20,049 nt of DNA from Rhizophagus sp. LPA8_4_AMF (GCA_021464525.1 JADRCO010001353.1:1-20049), one strand, 5' to 3'. Shown: positions 9,002-20,049, numbered from the stretch's first letter. Notes: generated by a model from the letters alone, not told the origin. Made by a program: numbers and translations.

Positions 9002-10949
9002 TAATTAAAAATGAATGATGGCGATGATTTTTTTTTTTTAACGTCAAAAAAAATAATATATATATTAATTGAAAGAAAAATTTCGCGTTAAAGGTAAATA
9101 AAAAATATTCTCTCAATCAGTCCGACTTGTTTAATTGAAATTCACAGGCAAAATAAACAAATCTTAATAAATTTAGTATAATTACGAAAATATAAAAGGG
9201 AAATTTTTTTTTTTTTGTTTACGTACAAAAAAAAAATTATTTTATTTTTTTTTTTTTTTGCCATACTGACTTTTGGTATATCCGGATATTTAAGTCATAC
9301 AAATATATAAAATTTATATAATAACGTAATATATATATTATTAATTTTATTACCAAATTACCAAATTATGTTTGTGTGTTTATACAGTATAAATTTATCA
9401 AAAAAGTCATTTATTATAACAATTTCTAATTAAGATTCTTACCGTTGAAGAAAAAATCATCACATGTACATTATCATACACAAAATATGAATAATGTTAC
9501 AAAAAATAAAAAATATAATTTTTTTTTTTTTGTACAATGAATTTATGTCATATATATATATTCGGCCGTGCTGCGACCGTGTAACTGTACTTGACTAATT
9601 TGTTAGATTTCGTCTCACGATTTTTTTGTGGTGTGATTGTTGCGTAACTTATACGTAAACTTAAAGAATGGCTCTTATGTATCTTATGTATGACACTTTA
9701 TACTGTACTTGTAGTACTTGTAAGAACAAACACTTTATGGCACTTTGAAAATTGTAAAAAAAAAACACTTTAAAAAATTCAGGGCAGACGATTTTCTTTT
9801 TTTAGTTCAAAGATGTCAAATAAAATATCTTAATATATTTCATATTTTTTAGATTAAAAATACATTTCTTTGTTCTAATAATATAATATATACTAAATAC
9901 ATACATATATAATTTTTTTTTTTTTTTTTTTATTTAAAATTTTTTTTTTTTTTTTTGATATAAAATTTTTTTTTTTTCTTTTTAAAAAAATTCATATACC
10001 CAAATCCGCCTTTTTCTTTCTGCTTATAATTCGCTTTTTTCCCTCCACTTAAAAAAGGAAATGAGAGAAAACTTCCATTCCTTTCATTAAATTATGTGAA
10101 TAAAAAGAAAATTGATTCTCGATCTCAAGTCCTTTTGTTTTTTTTTTTTTCATAAAAAAATTAAAAAAAAAAATTAAAAGAAGAAAAGAAAAAAAATAAA
10201 AAAAAAGTAGTAATAATAATTATTTCTCAATCAAGTTTTCCGTAACCCAAAGTTTTTTTCTTATTCAATAAAAAAAAAAAAGTGGATTAGGGTGTTAAAT
10301 ATAAAAATCTCCAGCGATTCTTAAAGTTGTAATCTTAACTATTTTCCATCTAAAAACTAAAAAAATATATATATATAAAAAATATATATATATAAAATAA
10401 TAATATAATAAAGTTCTAAAATACTTTTGGTAAGATAAAGAAAAAGAAAAGAAAAAAAAAAAATAAAGAGATTCTATACACAATATATATATATATATAA
10501 GGATAATGATATAATAATAATAGAAAGGAAAAGAAAAAAGAAAAAAAAGAGTAAGGAGAAAATATATAATACTTTTTGGTAAGATATTAAAATCTAATAA
10601 TTATACAAAAAAAAATAAGTGAGGATCAAAATTATTAAAGAAATAACAGCAATTAATCCCTTTGATGATGTAATAAAATTAGCAAAGAAAAATTACAAAG
10701 ATTAGGTGATAACAAATAAATTCAAATTCACGAAAAATTATGATATAATATGATTCTTCTTTCCAAACCAATTTCTACGTTGTCAATTGTTCGTGGTATC
10801 CGTCACTTAAGATGTAATTAATGTAATGGATGTAAATGATAATGTAAATATTGTAATTATACTAATTATACTGATAAACCCATGTAGAAGCATGTAGTAT
10901 GTAGTAACTCGTTAAGATATATCATTAAAAACGTCATCCTCATTTTTTA

Positions 10950-11262
10950 ATGGTGGGATTAACTTGTTTGGATGATTTAAAAAGCATAGATCTTCGCAAC
11001 GCCAAACAATACTTTCCACCAGAAAGGAGGAAAAAAAAAAATTTACAAAGTGTGAAAAAAAAAAAAAAGTTTTTTTTTTTCAAAAGAACTAATTTCATGT
11101 GTCTTAAAACGAATACTGGAAATTATAACTAAACATATCAAAGGGCTGAGCTACATATGGGTTTATACGAACTTTTTTTTAACAATGAAGCGACCTCCAT
11201 CACGAACAATGAACGTAAAAAGAGCTTTTGGTAAAAAAAGAGAGCGAAAAAAAAGGGGGTAA
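10950..11262 (+). other. Island with two short open frames, doubtful coding
   Basis: The frame from 10950 starts MVGLTCLDDLKSIDLRNAKQ and stays protein-like for about 29 codons, then runs through A and T homopolymers into nonsense. At 11185-11262 a 25-residue, very basic frame begins MKRPPSRTMNVKRAFGKK and ends at TAA. Both face the 3' end of the nudE homologue. They could be remnants or exons of a small gene, or chance. No family is recognised. Confidence 0.15.
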
Positions 11263-11420
11263 TATAATAAATGAAATCGTTAAAAAATTGTAATAATATA
11301 ATAAATCATAAATTTGTAATTCATTAGTTATCAACTTTTTCAATCGTCTTTTCGGTTCGTTTGTTAAAAAGTTGACGCCCCTTCAAAGAGGAGGGATTGG
11401 TGTATCTCATTCTTCATTCT

Positions 11421-11489
11421 TCACACAACATCGCCACCACAACACCATCGGACCCAAACACCATCCGGCACGACATTGGGTAATTTATT
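11421..11489 (-). promoter_or_regulatory. Candidate poly(A) signal overlapping the nudE stop, with GT-rich tract
   Basis: On the minus strand AATAAA occupies 11489-11484, so its TAA is the stop codon itself (CAATAAATT). About 20-65 nt downstream (11467-11421) lies a GT-rich stretch containing TGGTGTT, GATGGTG and GTGGTGG, as expected of a downstream element. Cleavage would fall shortly after the stop and give a very short 3' UTR. Fungal signals are loose, so this is a candidate only. Confidence 0.35.
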
Positions 11490-12885
11490 GAACTTTACTC
11501 ATTGCGTTAGGTCTCATTTGATTAATTGACATTGAGAAAGCTTTAGACTTTTGAATAGAAGGACGTCGATAAGCTCCCTTTATTGATCGAAAAGAATTAT
11601 CGACTCTTGATTTCGGTGATGGTGGGGGAGATTGTGATGCAAGTGGCATTGTTGTCGAATATGATGGTGGTGGTGCGAGAAGTGGAGAAACGAGTGAGCG
11701 GCATGAAACAAGACGCGCTTCGATACTCTAAAAAAAATATTATCAAAAGTTAAAATCTACAAACTTAAAAAACATCATAAAAAGTTGTTAATTATATTTA
11801 CCCTAACTCTGCCAACCATTTCTTGAACCATTTTGACGGTATTTGAATTTTGATCCATTAGTCTTTCTGTATTTGTGGTTGATACTTGAGATGGTTGAGG
11901 TGCTGGTGGATTATAGATTTCCTTCTTTGGTGGAGAAACAGGTTCTGAAGATGGAAGTGGTGGTCCAAGTTCACCATCTTGTTTATTCTTCAATATAGCC
12001 AATTCAATGTGTACATCTATAAAAATATCATTCTCAATGAATATCCAAAAATATGATAGTGGAATATCGAAATTATTATTATATTTCTTCCATAAAACCC
12101 ACCTTTCAATTCGTCCTTAAGACGTTGTACTTGTTCAATTAAACTATTTTTGCCCTCTAATTCATTTTCAAGAATTACATTGCGTTCAATAGCTTTATTG
12201 TATTTATTTTCTAAATCCACCAAAGAACATTTTGCGGCTCTAAATTAATAATAATAATAATATATTAGTTTTCAAAATTCTTTTATTTTTAAAATTAAGA
12301 TAATGATTAACTTACCTTTCAGTACGTTCTAAGTCATCATAATCAATTTCAAGTTCTCGTGTTTTAATAACGAATTTTTCTTGTAAGCTTCTTAGAGATT
12401 CAAGTTCTCTTTGCATTTGTCTTTGATTCTCATTAGCTTCAGTTTGTGCATTTAAATATTTTCGCTATATTTAAAAAGATCCATAAAATGTTTAAAATAT
12501 AATCATTTTTAAAAGAGGCTATAAATATCTATTCCATTAAAACAAACCTTCCATTCTTCAGAATCGCGTATTAAGGATTCATTTTTTGCTTTAAGTTCTT
12601 TATATTTTTTTTCTGATTGTTCTAACTCGCGTTCTAAATCCTCTTCTAATTCTCTTGATGTCATTTGAAATTCTTCTAAAGCATTTTGTGTTTCGTTCAA
12701 TGTCTCTTCCAATGTCATAGAATAAGTTTTATAGTATTCAAGCTCTTCTTTGATCGAAGAAAAAGTTCTAATTTTTTTTTTAAAAAAAAAAAAATTAAAA
12801 AATAACGAGAAAATAAGTTAAAAAGTTTCAAAAGATTAATTTATTAGATTTTAACAACCGAGATTTCTACTTACTTTCCAGTCAT
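11485..12885 (-). CDS. nudE: NudE/NDE1 homologue, LIS1-dynein scaffold (six exons)
   Basis: Exons: 12885-12875, 12767-12548, 12464-12316, 12239-12103, 12016-11802, 11727-11485; 975 nt, 324 residues plus stop. The introns (107, 83, 76, 86, 74 bp) are all GT..AG and join in frame. Residues 1-8 read MTGKTFSS, matching the GKTFSS start of human NDE1. Residues 9-182 are heptad-like, Glu/Lys/Leu-rich coiled coil. The strongest match is NKYNKAIERNVILENELEGK (138-157) followed by QVQRLKDEL (163-171), the hallmark of the NUDE family. A Pro/Ser-rich linker follows (190-222) with SPPK at 200-203, a CDK-type site. A second conserved block lies at 233-255, ending SIEARLVSCRS, as in fungal NUDE/RO-11. The tail is basic and Ser-rich. 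Family role: NUDE proteins dimerise, bind LIS1 and dynein, and drive nuclear migration, spindle positioning and retrograde transport. Length is close to NDE1 (about 335-346) and shorter than Aspergillus NUDE. No operon; neighbours are non-coding. Confidence 0.93.
12240..12874 (-). other. Introns 1-3 of the nudE homologue
   Basis: Intron 1 (12874-12768, GTAAGT..TAG) separates the 11-nt first coding exon from the rest. It is unusually homopolymer-rich, with runs of T and A just before the acceptor. Intron 2 (12547-12465) uses GTTTGT. Intron 3 (12315-12240) uses GTAAGT, holds AACTAAT as a likely branch site and has a TTA/TAA microsatellite before its acceptor. The spans between these introns are exons. 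Introns 4 (12102-12017, GTGGGT) and 5 (11801-11728, GTAAAT) lie outside this range. Confidence 0.85.
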
Positions 12886-13490
12886 TTTGAAAAAATACGA
12901 GTTTTAAGGTTTTACAAATAAAAAAGGATTTTTGAAAATTTGGGAGTGTTTTTGTTGAAATATAAAAAGTATTTATTTATATATATAAAAAAAAAACAAA
13001 TATTATAAAAAAAAAGGGGGAAATAGAACTCCTTGATTTTTTTTACTTGAAAAGTGTTAAAATAGGAATTGAATAGGAGTATAAAATAAAGAAATTATAT
13101 TCAAAAAAAGAAATAATAATAATAATAAAAAAAAGTAGATGTATATAATATATATTATCAAATATATATTTTATTCGTTTCTTCTCCCCTTTTTTATTTT
13201 ATTTTGGAGGTATTAAAAATAGTAAAAAAAAAGTTCGCTCATAAAAAAAAAAAAAAAAAAAAAAATCTGAGCCAAGCAGGGCTTGTATTTGCTTGTATTA
13301 TTATTTTGTACGAATTGAAAATAAAAAAAAAAAAAAAATTATATATACATATTATATTGTAACACAATAAAAATAAATAAATAAATAAATAAAATAAAAT
13401 AAAATTATATAATGTAATTTATCAATTATGAAATAAAAAAATATAAAAAAGTAAAATAAAATGAAAAAAAATTAAAATAAAGCAATATAT
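12886..13490 (-). promoter_or_regulatory. Upstream flank of the nudE homologue
   Basis: This stretch must hold the 5' UTR and promoter if transcription starts nearby. It is mostly A/T with TATATA-like runs near 12980 and a pyrimidine-rich plus-strand block (about 13180-13197, purine-rich on the gene strand). No CCAAT or other defined element stands out. Long A runs occur at about 13243-13265 and 13323-13338. Confidence 0.3.
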
Positions 13491-13541
13491 ATTATTTTTA
13501 TTATTATTATTATTATTTATTATTATTATTATTATTATTAT
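13491..13541. repeat. ATT trinucleotide microsatellite
   Basis: Interrupted array of about 16 tta/att units, next to TATA-like sequence. Confidence 0.9.
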
Positions 13542-13768
13542 ATATAAATAAAAAAAGTTAAGTTAATAAACTAAAATAATTTATACAATCAGAATTTTAT
13601 AGAAGAACTCATTACTCTATAAGGATAAGGATTAAGGAAAAGGAATGAGGGACATAAAAATTTGAAAATTTGGGGGGATCAATTTTAACTTGTCACACGC
13701 TCACATTTTTTCAAGTGACAACCTAAAAAAAAAAAATAAAACGCAAAAAAGATTAATATTCGCTCTTG

Positions 13769-14087
13769 AGCCTTGAAGGGGCTGAAATCATTAAAATAAA
13801 AAATTATGTCATCATTGCTTATTCGATATTACTTATTCATTTATTCATATTAAGAGAGTACTAGATTGAAAAAATTTCATCCCTTTTCACTATGAATTGA
13901 AAAAATAAAAACGGCCAAAAATTTTTTTTAATGATGTCAATTGTAAATGTAACACATACACTTGTAATTTCTCGGTCAAAATTTTTACCAATATTATTTT
14001 ACATTATTTTTTTTTTATTTTATTTATTTAATAAATAATATAAACATAACTTTATGCGGGTGTAATTTTTAGCCCCAGGGGAAGGCT
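13769..14087. mobile_element. Possible small inverted-repeat (MITE-like) element
   Basis: The left edge reads agccttgaaggggctgaaa (13769-13787). The complement of the right edge reads agccttcccctggggctaaa (14087-14068). Both have AGCCTT, then GGGGCT, then an A-rich stretch, with a small internal gap. The interior (about 280 bp) is AT-rich and has no ORF. The edges are locally GC-rich compared with their surroundings. I see no clear target-site duplication, so the mobile-element call is tentative. Confidence 0.3.
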
Positions 14088-14881
14088 GAACCTTAAAAGT
14101 CGAATTGAGAAAAAATAAATTTCCAAAAAGAAAAATTTGTTAACTTTTGTATCAAAAGTTTGTTGTCACCGACTAATTAAGGATTTGTTTCGGAAATATC
14201 TTTGGGTAAATATAATATAATTTGTCACACATCGTGAATACTTTCCTTATCGTTAAAAAAAAAAGAGCGGGAAAATTTATTAAATGTCACAAGTCAATCC
14301 AAGAAATCGCGTGAATTCAACGTCCGATCTATTCCATCTTTGATCGAAAAGTAAGTCCATAATAAAAAAAATAAATGTAACTAACCTTGTATGAACTATT
14401 GTATGAAATCTTTTGTAACTATACGCGATAAAAAATAGAAAATGGCAAGTTTTTGATGGGGTGCATTATTCTCAGTCTTTGTATAAAATATTTATAGGTA
14501 ATTATTTTGAAGCAATTTCTTATAATAATAGAAATTTCTTCTTTTTTTTTTTACAAATCGTGCATGTCAGATACTGCAATCGAAAAAAATAAAGCAATTA
14601 AAATTCTTGAATGAAAACCCTTTATTTTTAAATTTCTAATGGTTAATAACGATAAAACGATAATTCAATTTTAGTTAATCCCTTTTTTTTTTTTTTGTTA
14701 CATTTTCCCCTAAATATGTACGATTGTACGATTGTACCGTAAATAATAATAATAATAATAATAAAAAATAATATTTTTTTTGTAACAGATAATTTTTTTT
14801 TCTATTGTAAATACTTTTTCCCTTTATATGCATAGTTTTTTTCTTTTAGGGAAGGAAACTTGTAACCTTTTATTATAAGAC

Positions 14882-14884
<3 letters not shown>

Positions 14885-14922
<38 letters not shown>
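14885..14922. repeat. 38-base poly-A tract
   Basis: Thirty-eight consecutive A, the longest homopolymer in the window. No gene end or retroelement signature is visible next to it. Confidence 0.9.
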
Positions 14923-14924
<2 letters not shown>

Positions 14925-17257
14925 ACAATATAAAAATTTTCAAGAGAAATCAAGGTGACACCATCATAATTCCATTAGTAAATTTGTATCACTCTAATAT
15001 GAGGGTTGTTTTTAGTAATTTCGAATTGTTACAATTGGAGAGAGTTAATCATTCTCGTATACCTTCTTTTCAGAGTAATAAAAACCCAAATTAATTCTTT
15101 TGTAACAAAAAGGAACGGAAGAGAAACTATTATTATGATATATAAAATATTGTTTAAATGTAAAAGCAATTGGGCGTTCATTTCATGCATTCCGAATGCA
15201 TCTTCTTAAAAGGTCGAAATCTGGTTAATAGAAAAAATTATTATCGAATAAAAAATACCTGTTAGTTAATAATCCAATACAAAATAACGAAAAGGTGGGA
15301 AATTTAACAATGAACGGAGATAATGACATGTTGGGGTGCATAACTACCACAAAAAGAACAATTGTTATATTTAAATTTTTCCCTCGAGCATGTCGGAAAA
15401 TCTTTTTATTATATAATCTAAAAAATTTACTTAATTTTTTCCGTTTATTTGTCAAAAAAAAAAAAAATTATGACAACAATGCAAAATTTCTAATTTGTAT
15501 TAATAAAAAAATCTGTCAAAATTACTTCAAAAATACATGAAAAATACTTGTATGATTTGTTAAAGACTACATCTTTAGGAGAAACTTGGTATTACAATAA
15601 AAATTTACATAATATTTATAATATTTTAAATTTTTTAACCAATTAAATTACATATCTTATATCATCTTTTTTTTTTAATAGGTAAATCTTAACAAATAAA
15701 ATTTTGCCCCAAATTTTTTTAACTTTAAAAAAAAAAATCTTCAGGAACAGGTTTTTTTCTTATAAACAGGTTTTTTTTTTTTTTCACCTGAAAAATATTG
15801 GTTATTGTAAGAAAATTCATTGTTCATTAAATTAAAACATTGAACCAAATAAGGTTCAAGATTATCATAATATTATTATCGGCTTTTCGGTTTATTAGAA
15901 ATGTCTAATGAAAAAAACGTGTCGCAAAGAATCGTCACTCACAGGATTATCATCAAATTATTATCTTTTTTTCATAATAATTCCGACCAATCTCACGTGA
16001 TTTTCATGATGATCCGATCACCGCAGTAGAAAGATTGAAAAATAAAAATCTATTCGTCAATATTAAATCTTTTTGACAGAACAATGATTTCTTTGAATTA
16101 TATTGTAAAAATCATAAAATTTTTTTTTCTCCACATTTTTTAGGTTATAACTTTATTCTATAAAAGTTTCGGAAAAAATATTGTTTGTGATTACTAAAAA
16201 GTGATGCATTCATTTTGCCACATAATAATAATAGTAATAACAATAATAATAAAAAAGGTTTTATAAAAAAAAAAAAAAAAAATCCCTCCCCTAAATTTTT
16301 AAGTAAAAAAAAAAAAAAAAATGAATCAGAGAAAAAAATCACTTATCACTCAATTCTATAATAACTTTTTAGATTCTTTTACTTCTTTTTGATCCATTTC
16401 ATTAAAAATGAAAAATTTTAAAAAACTGAAATGTACATGTATGTATGCGTTGTCAATTAACCATTTGCGAAAATTTTCATATTGAAAGTCAATAAATGCT
16501 GCGGACATGAACAATGGACTTTTAAACAATCGAATTCTTCTTTTGAATCTTTTATTCCAATTGCATTAGGATTCTCTTTTAAAGTTCTATATAAAAAATT
16601 TATTTTATAAAATAAATTGATTCATATATATATAAAAAAAAAAAAATTATTTTTTTCTTACACTGGATTTCACGTGATCTAACTATTTAACTGCGGAACG
16701 ATGAAATGTTAAAAAAACCTAAAAAGTAAAAAAGAAAAATATGCTTATATTGAAACATCGAAAAACTAATATAATATTCGACTTAATACATAACTCCACA
16801 ATAAACAATTTATTATTATTACTCCACAATGTTTTATATAACGTCACAATTATCGTGGCTTTCTCCGGATTTTCTATTTGTTTAAAAAAAGATATTTTAA
16901 TTTTCTTAAGGACATGAAATGAAACATTAAATTAACCTTTTCGATTATTGGATAATAAATGACTACGTAATAATAACAGTATAAAACATTTATAAATCTT
17001 ATAACTGTTTGTTTCCCTTCCTCCCCGCATAAATTAGAGACAATGGATAATGGGTTTTTGAGAAAACTTATAATCCGAAAAAAAATGATTTTTCACGGAT
17101 TAATATGATTTATCTGATGTTAAGATCTTTTTTTTTTTAACTGTTACTAGTAAACCGGACAATGGCGGAAATCATAATAAAAATGTATGTACCCCACATT
17201 ATTTTTTACAATTATATTATTTTATTTCCCATCGCCTTTTGGCCCAAAAATAAAATT

Positions 17258-17260
<3 letters not shown>

Positions 17261-17290
<30 letters not shown>
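17261..17290. repeat. 30-base poly-A tract
   Basis: Thirty consecutive A. Flanks show no ORF or target duplication that would mark a retrocopy. Confidence 0.9.
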
Positions 17291-17295
<5 letters not shown>

Positions 17296-17826
17296 GATAA
17301 TCCATCTTTCCTAAAATGGTTAATGTAGAAAAAATTTTTTAGTTCAATCACATGTTTTTTTAAAAAAAAATATTTTTTTTTTCAAGGAAGAATACAGGAA
17401 TTGATGGAATACTAGGGTCAAAAGGCGTAATTGCGAAATTTAAAACAATAGATTTATTATTGAGATATAATAACAGGTTTTAAATCAAAAAAGGAAACCA
17501 AACGAATTAGAATCGGAATAACTAATTTTTGAACATAAATTCGAGAAGGTAAAGGAAAATAAAAAATATTTTTTTTTTATAAAAAAAAAAAGAGAGAAGA
17601 AAAAAAAAAAAATTTTTTTTTTTTCCTTAAATGCATGTCACAAAAAAAAATCCTATTGTATTTAAGATGATTGTAACAGACTTTATTGTTAAATAATAAT
17701 CTGACTCGTACAAAATATTAAAATAGAATGTTAAAATAAACTTGTTAAAATTCCTGTTTTCCCGAATCAAGATAAATTTTTTTTTTTTTACATTATAATT
17801 GATAAAGTATGATGTATTTTTAATGT

Positions 17827-19229
17827 CAATTTCCAAGGTGGTCAGAGCTCACAGGCATCGGTATGTCGATATCGGTACCTCCTTCCTAAATTGTAAGGTT
17901 AAAAAAATATATATTTTTTCTGCGGCGTATGTAAATCACGTGAATTAAAATCTAAAACACATTATCTAATAAAGGTAAATAATATGACTAAAACTCAAAC
18001 TGCATATATCTGTAAACTAAATCCAATAGGAATATCTTTGGGGTAAAAAATGCACGCCAAATTGCTTCATCCCGCTTTTCTATTCTTAAGAATTAAATTG
18101 TCACCAAGGAGTTTATCACAGCATCAGCATCCCATTCGGGATATGGGAACTATGAAATCACATCGCATCTAATTCTACGCATCATTTACTTTTTTAAATA
18201 ATATCTGAGTTGAAATCCTTTAAAATCTCGAAATTACTTTCATTTTATTTAAAATTGACCTTTTTTTATCTCATTAAAATAATAGTTTATTATTGATTAT
18301 TAATTTTTGAAACTTTAATTGTATCTATCTGATGTCTTCAGTTTCATCGAACAAAGAGATTGTAAAATGATTGGTTGTGGTTATAGCGCAGTAATCATCA
18401 CATCCTCGTGAAAGTTGAAAGTAAAAAGTGACATTTATGACATCAAAAATAAATAATAAATAATAAATAATAATAAAAATAAAAATAAGATTAAAAAATT
18501 ACTTTTATTATTTTCATTTTCAAATAATTTTTTTTTAAATCATATGCCTGTCTTTGAAATTTTGATAAAACAAAGAAAAAAAAAAACATTAATGAAATAT
18601 AAAAAAATTTTCTTTTGAAAAAAAAATTTTTTTTTTTGTATTAAAAATCAAAAGATCAACTTCATACACATCCCATTGTTCTAAATATTAAGAAAGGAAA
18701 CATTGTTTTTTTTGCCGAAAAAAAAAAATATTTTTTTTTTCCGTTATATTTCTTCATGTGTATTTGAGAATACCGACATTCATATGATATGTTTTTATAT
18801 ATTCTTTGAAAAAAAGAACTATATTTATCAAAGTTCTTTATAATCATAATTTTTACGATATTTTTTTCCGGACGTGTCATGAGCTGTCAAATATTTACTT
18901 CGTGACACAAATTTAACATTTCAACACATTATTATTGTAATACCTTGAAAGGGAAATCAACAACTCTTTAGTTAGAAGGAAGAATAAAAAGGACAAAGAA
19001 AAGGCGTATTCTATTGTTGATCGCTAGTTCTTTTTTTCACTTTCCCGCTTGTGTGCATGCAGATTTAAAAAGAATCCTTCTTTAGTATAATCAGTCTTAT
19101 ATTCACAAGACTTTTTGTTAAATTTGAAAAAAAAAATATTTTTTTTTTTTTTTTACTTCCTTCTTAAAGTCTTAAAAAGGTCTTTAAGGAATTTTATAAT
19201 ATCGAAAAATATTAAGTATATTATTATAG
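17827..19229. other. AT-rich DNA with small balanced islands, no convincing gene
   Basis: Islands at 17835-17890, 18040-18180 and 18950-19100 are less AT-rich. On the minus strand, two of them contain acceptor-like AG sites followed by about 19 open codons and a stop. The third is open for about 35 codons. None matches a family I know, and no chain of exons can be built. Confidence 0.3.
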
Positions 19230-19760
19230 CTCTCTGAAACTGTTACTTGGTGATACATTCACGTGACATCGTGACGTTTTCTTATTAAATTCAATGTTAT
19301 AATTATTATGTTAATTTAAGGTAAACATTTAACAATTTCCTAATCGAAATTTTTAATACCTTCAATTTATTATATTAAATTCTTAATACAAATCTGGACA
19401 TAAACATTTATGTTCCCCACATAACTTATTTTCGTGCGACGATCCGTGATCATTTACATAAACAAGCAAATTAACATGTTTTTTTAATTTCGAATATGTA
19501 AAACATGTCGAACATGTCGCGTTTTTGAGGGTGTAACCTAAATGACGTTTTCGTGAAAGTTTTTGTGTGATATGCGCTAAAAATTAAACGGTTTTATTGG
19601 TCTTATTGTTATGTAACACATGTAAACTCTTAATCTTAATCGCGAACTCGAACTGATACGATTATACGATTTATTAAAATTATGATCATTTTAACTGCGG
19701 TCGAACCAAGTTCGCGTCGGACTTAAACACTGTACAGTTTTTCTCCGGCAAAATACGGAA
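19230..19760. other. Balanced-composition island with short inverted repeat
   Basis: CpG-containing sequence is denser here than in the flanks, for example cgaacatgtcgcg, ttcgcgtcgg and ctccggc. An 8-bp inverted repeat cgcgaact (19641-19648) / agttcgcg (19709-19716) encloses 60 bases. A minus-strand frame (about 19770-19695) reads NFRILPEKNCTVFKSDANL but is short. It may be a repeat remnant not yet decayed to A/T. Confidence 0.3.
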
Positions 19761-19939
19761 ATTAACTTTTTTTTTTTAAAAAAAAATAAAAAAATTTATA
19801 AATATATTTGCTTACATGTATAAATTTCCTAAAATAAAAAAATTTCTTTTTTTCTCTTGAAACAATTCAAAAAAATGCATGCATATCAGTAAAATGTAAT
19901 GATGAACATATAAAAATTCCTATTTTATGTATTTTATGT

Positions 19940-20049
19940 GAAAAAAAAAATTTCTTTGTTTTTTTTTAAACCATGTGAACAAAAAAAAAAAAAAAAAAAA
20001 TTTTTTTTAAAAAAAAAAAAAAATTTTTAAAAAAAAAAAAAAAAAAAAA
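19940..20049. other. Terminal A/T homopolymer block (probable contig end)
   Basis: The last 69 bases consist only of long A runs split by short T runs, and the block before it is similar. This looks like a point where assembly stopped rather than a functional element. Confidence 0.6.

Larger units (their letters stand above)
8101..10949. other. Gene-poor, homopolymer-dense DNA
   Basis: No gene is recognised. It contains a polypurine tract (8582-8647), a TTTA microsatellite (8969-9001), and AT dinucleotide runs near 10365-10395 and 10484-10498. T-run/A-run junctions recur, for example at 8799-8825 and 9913-9988. A more balanced stretch at 9560-9740 has no open frame. Confidence 0.4.
14088..17826. 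other. Gene-poor AT-rich DNA
   Basis: No gene is supported. Features are a TAA microsatellite (about 14743-14763), a 38-A run (14885-14922), an AT block with A runs around ccctcccc (16263-16320) and a 30-A run (17261-17290). Open frames of 60-80 codons near 15006-15540 occur on both strands, overlap each other and have no recognisable content. Confidence 0.4.

Noticed and set aside
15006-15540. Overlapping 60-80 codon frames on both strands
   Set aside because: They conflict with each other, run through poly-A, and match no family; lengths are expected by chance over 20 kb.
16145-16342. Minus-strand open frame rich in Phe and Leu
   Set aside because: Translation of A/T homopolymers and a TAA-type microsatellite.
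17827-17884. Acceptor-like AG plus short frame EGGTDIDIPMPVSSDHLGN on the minus strand
   Set aside because: Could be a terminal exon, but no upstream exon in a compatible phase was found and nineteen codons can occur by chance.
18105-18160. Acceptor-like AG plus short frame FPYPEWDADAVINSLVTI on the minus strand
   Set aside because: Same problem: one isolated short frame with no partner exon.
19024-19135. Minus-strand frame with CEYKTDYTKEGFFLNLHAHK, faintly like a C2H2 zinc finger
   Set aside because: It lacks the second cysteine and the correct His spacing, and is open for only about 35 codons.
1-20049. CRISPR array, operon, bacterial signals
   Set aside because: No regularly spaced repeats with unique spacers, no ribosome-binding sites; the intron-containing gene shows a eukaryotic nuclear genome.

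Overview
The window reads as nuclear DNA from a very AT-rich fungus. An arbuscular-mycorrhizal glomeromycete of the Rhizophagus type is the best guess. The reasons are extreme A/T homopolymer content, short GT..AG introns, one clearly fungal/metazoan-type gene, and large amounts of decayed repeat DNA. The assignment to a group is inference; the eukaryotic gene structure is seen directly.

Only one intact gene is convincing: a six-exon nudE/NDE1 homologue on the minus strand (12885 down to 11485, 324 codons). It encodes a coiled-coil scaffold of the LIS1-dynein pathway. Its first coding exon is only 11 nt, and an AATAAA hexamer overlaps its stop codon with a GT-rich tract just downstream.

Left part (1-4800): a graveyard of repeats and broken genes. 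It holds a foldback of ATCCGGAT palindromes (42-157), dispersed 'ggctgaaatta' motifs, and a decayed copy of the RNA polymerase III second-largest subunit gene (RPC2/POLR3B type, 1061-1445). It also holds a 137-bp-spaced pair of hairpin repeats (1990-2208), an unrecognised Ser/Thr/Pro-rich pseudogene (2419-2901), a fresh 181-bp tandem duplication (2789-3150) and a diverged 126-bp direct repeat (3535-3789). The theme that ties these together is that the differences are overwhelmingly C-to-T and G-to-A type. This is what repeat-induced or methylation-driven cytosine deamination would leave.

Middle (4800-11400): gene-poor DNA full of A/T homopolymers, a cluster of short tandem repeats (5570-6060), a polypurine tract, and a C-run block that may be assembly noise.

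Right part (12900-20049): upstream flank of nudE, microsatellites, a possible small inverted-repeat element (13769-14087), long poly-A tracts, a few islands of more balanced composition without a convincing gene, and a terminal pure A/T block that looks like a contig end. I saw no tRNA, rRNA, CRISPR or intact transposase gene.
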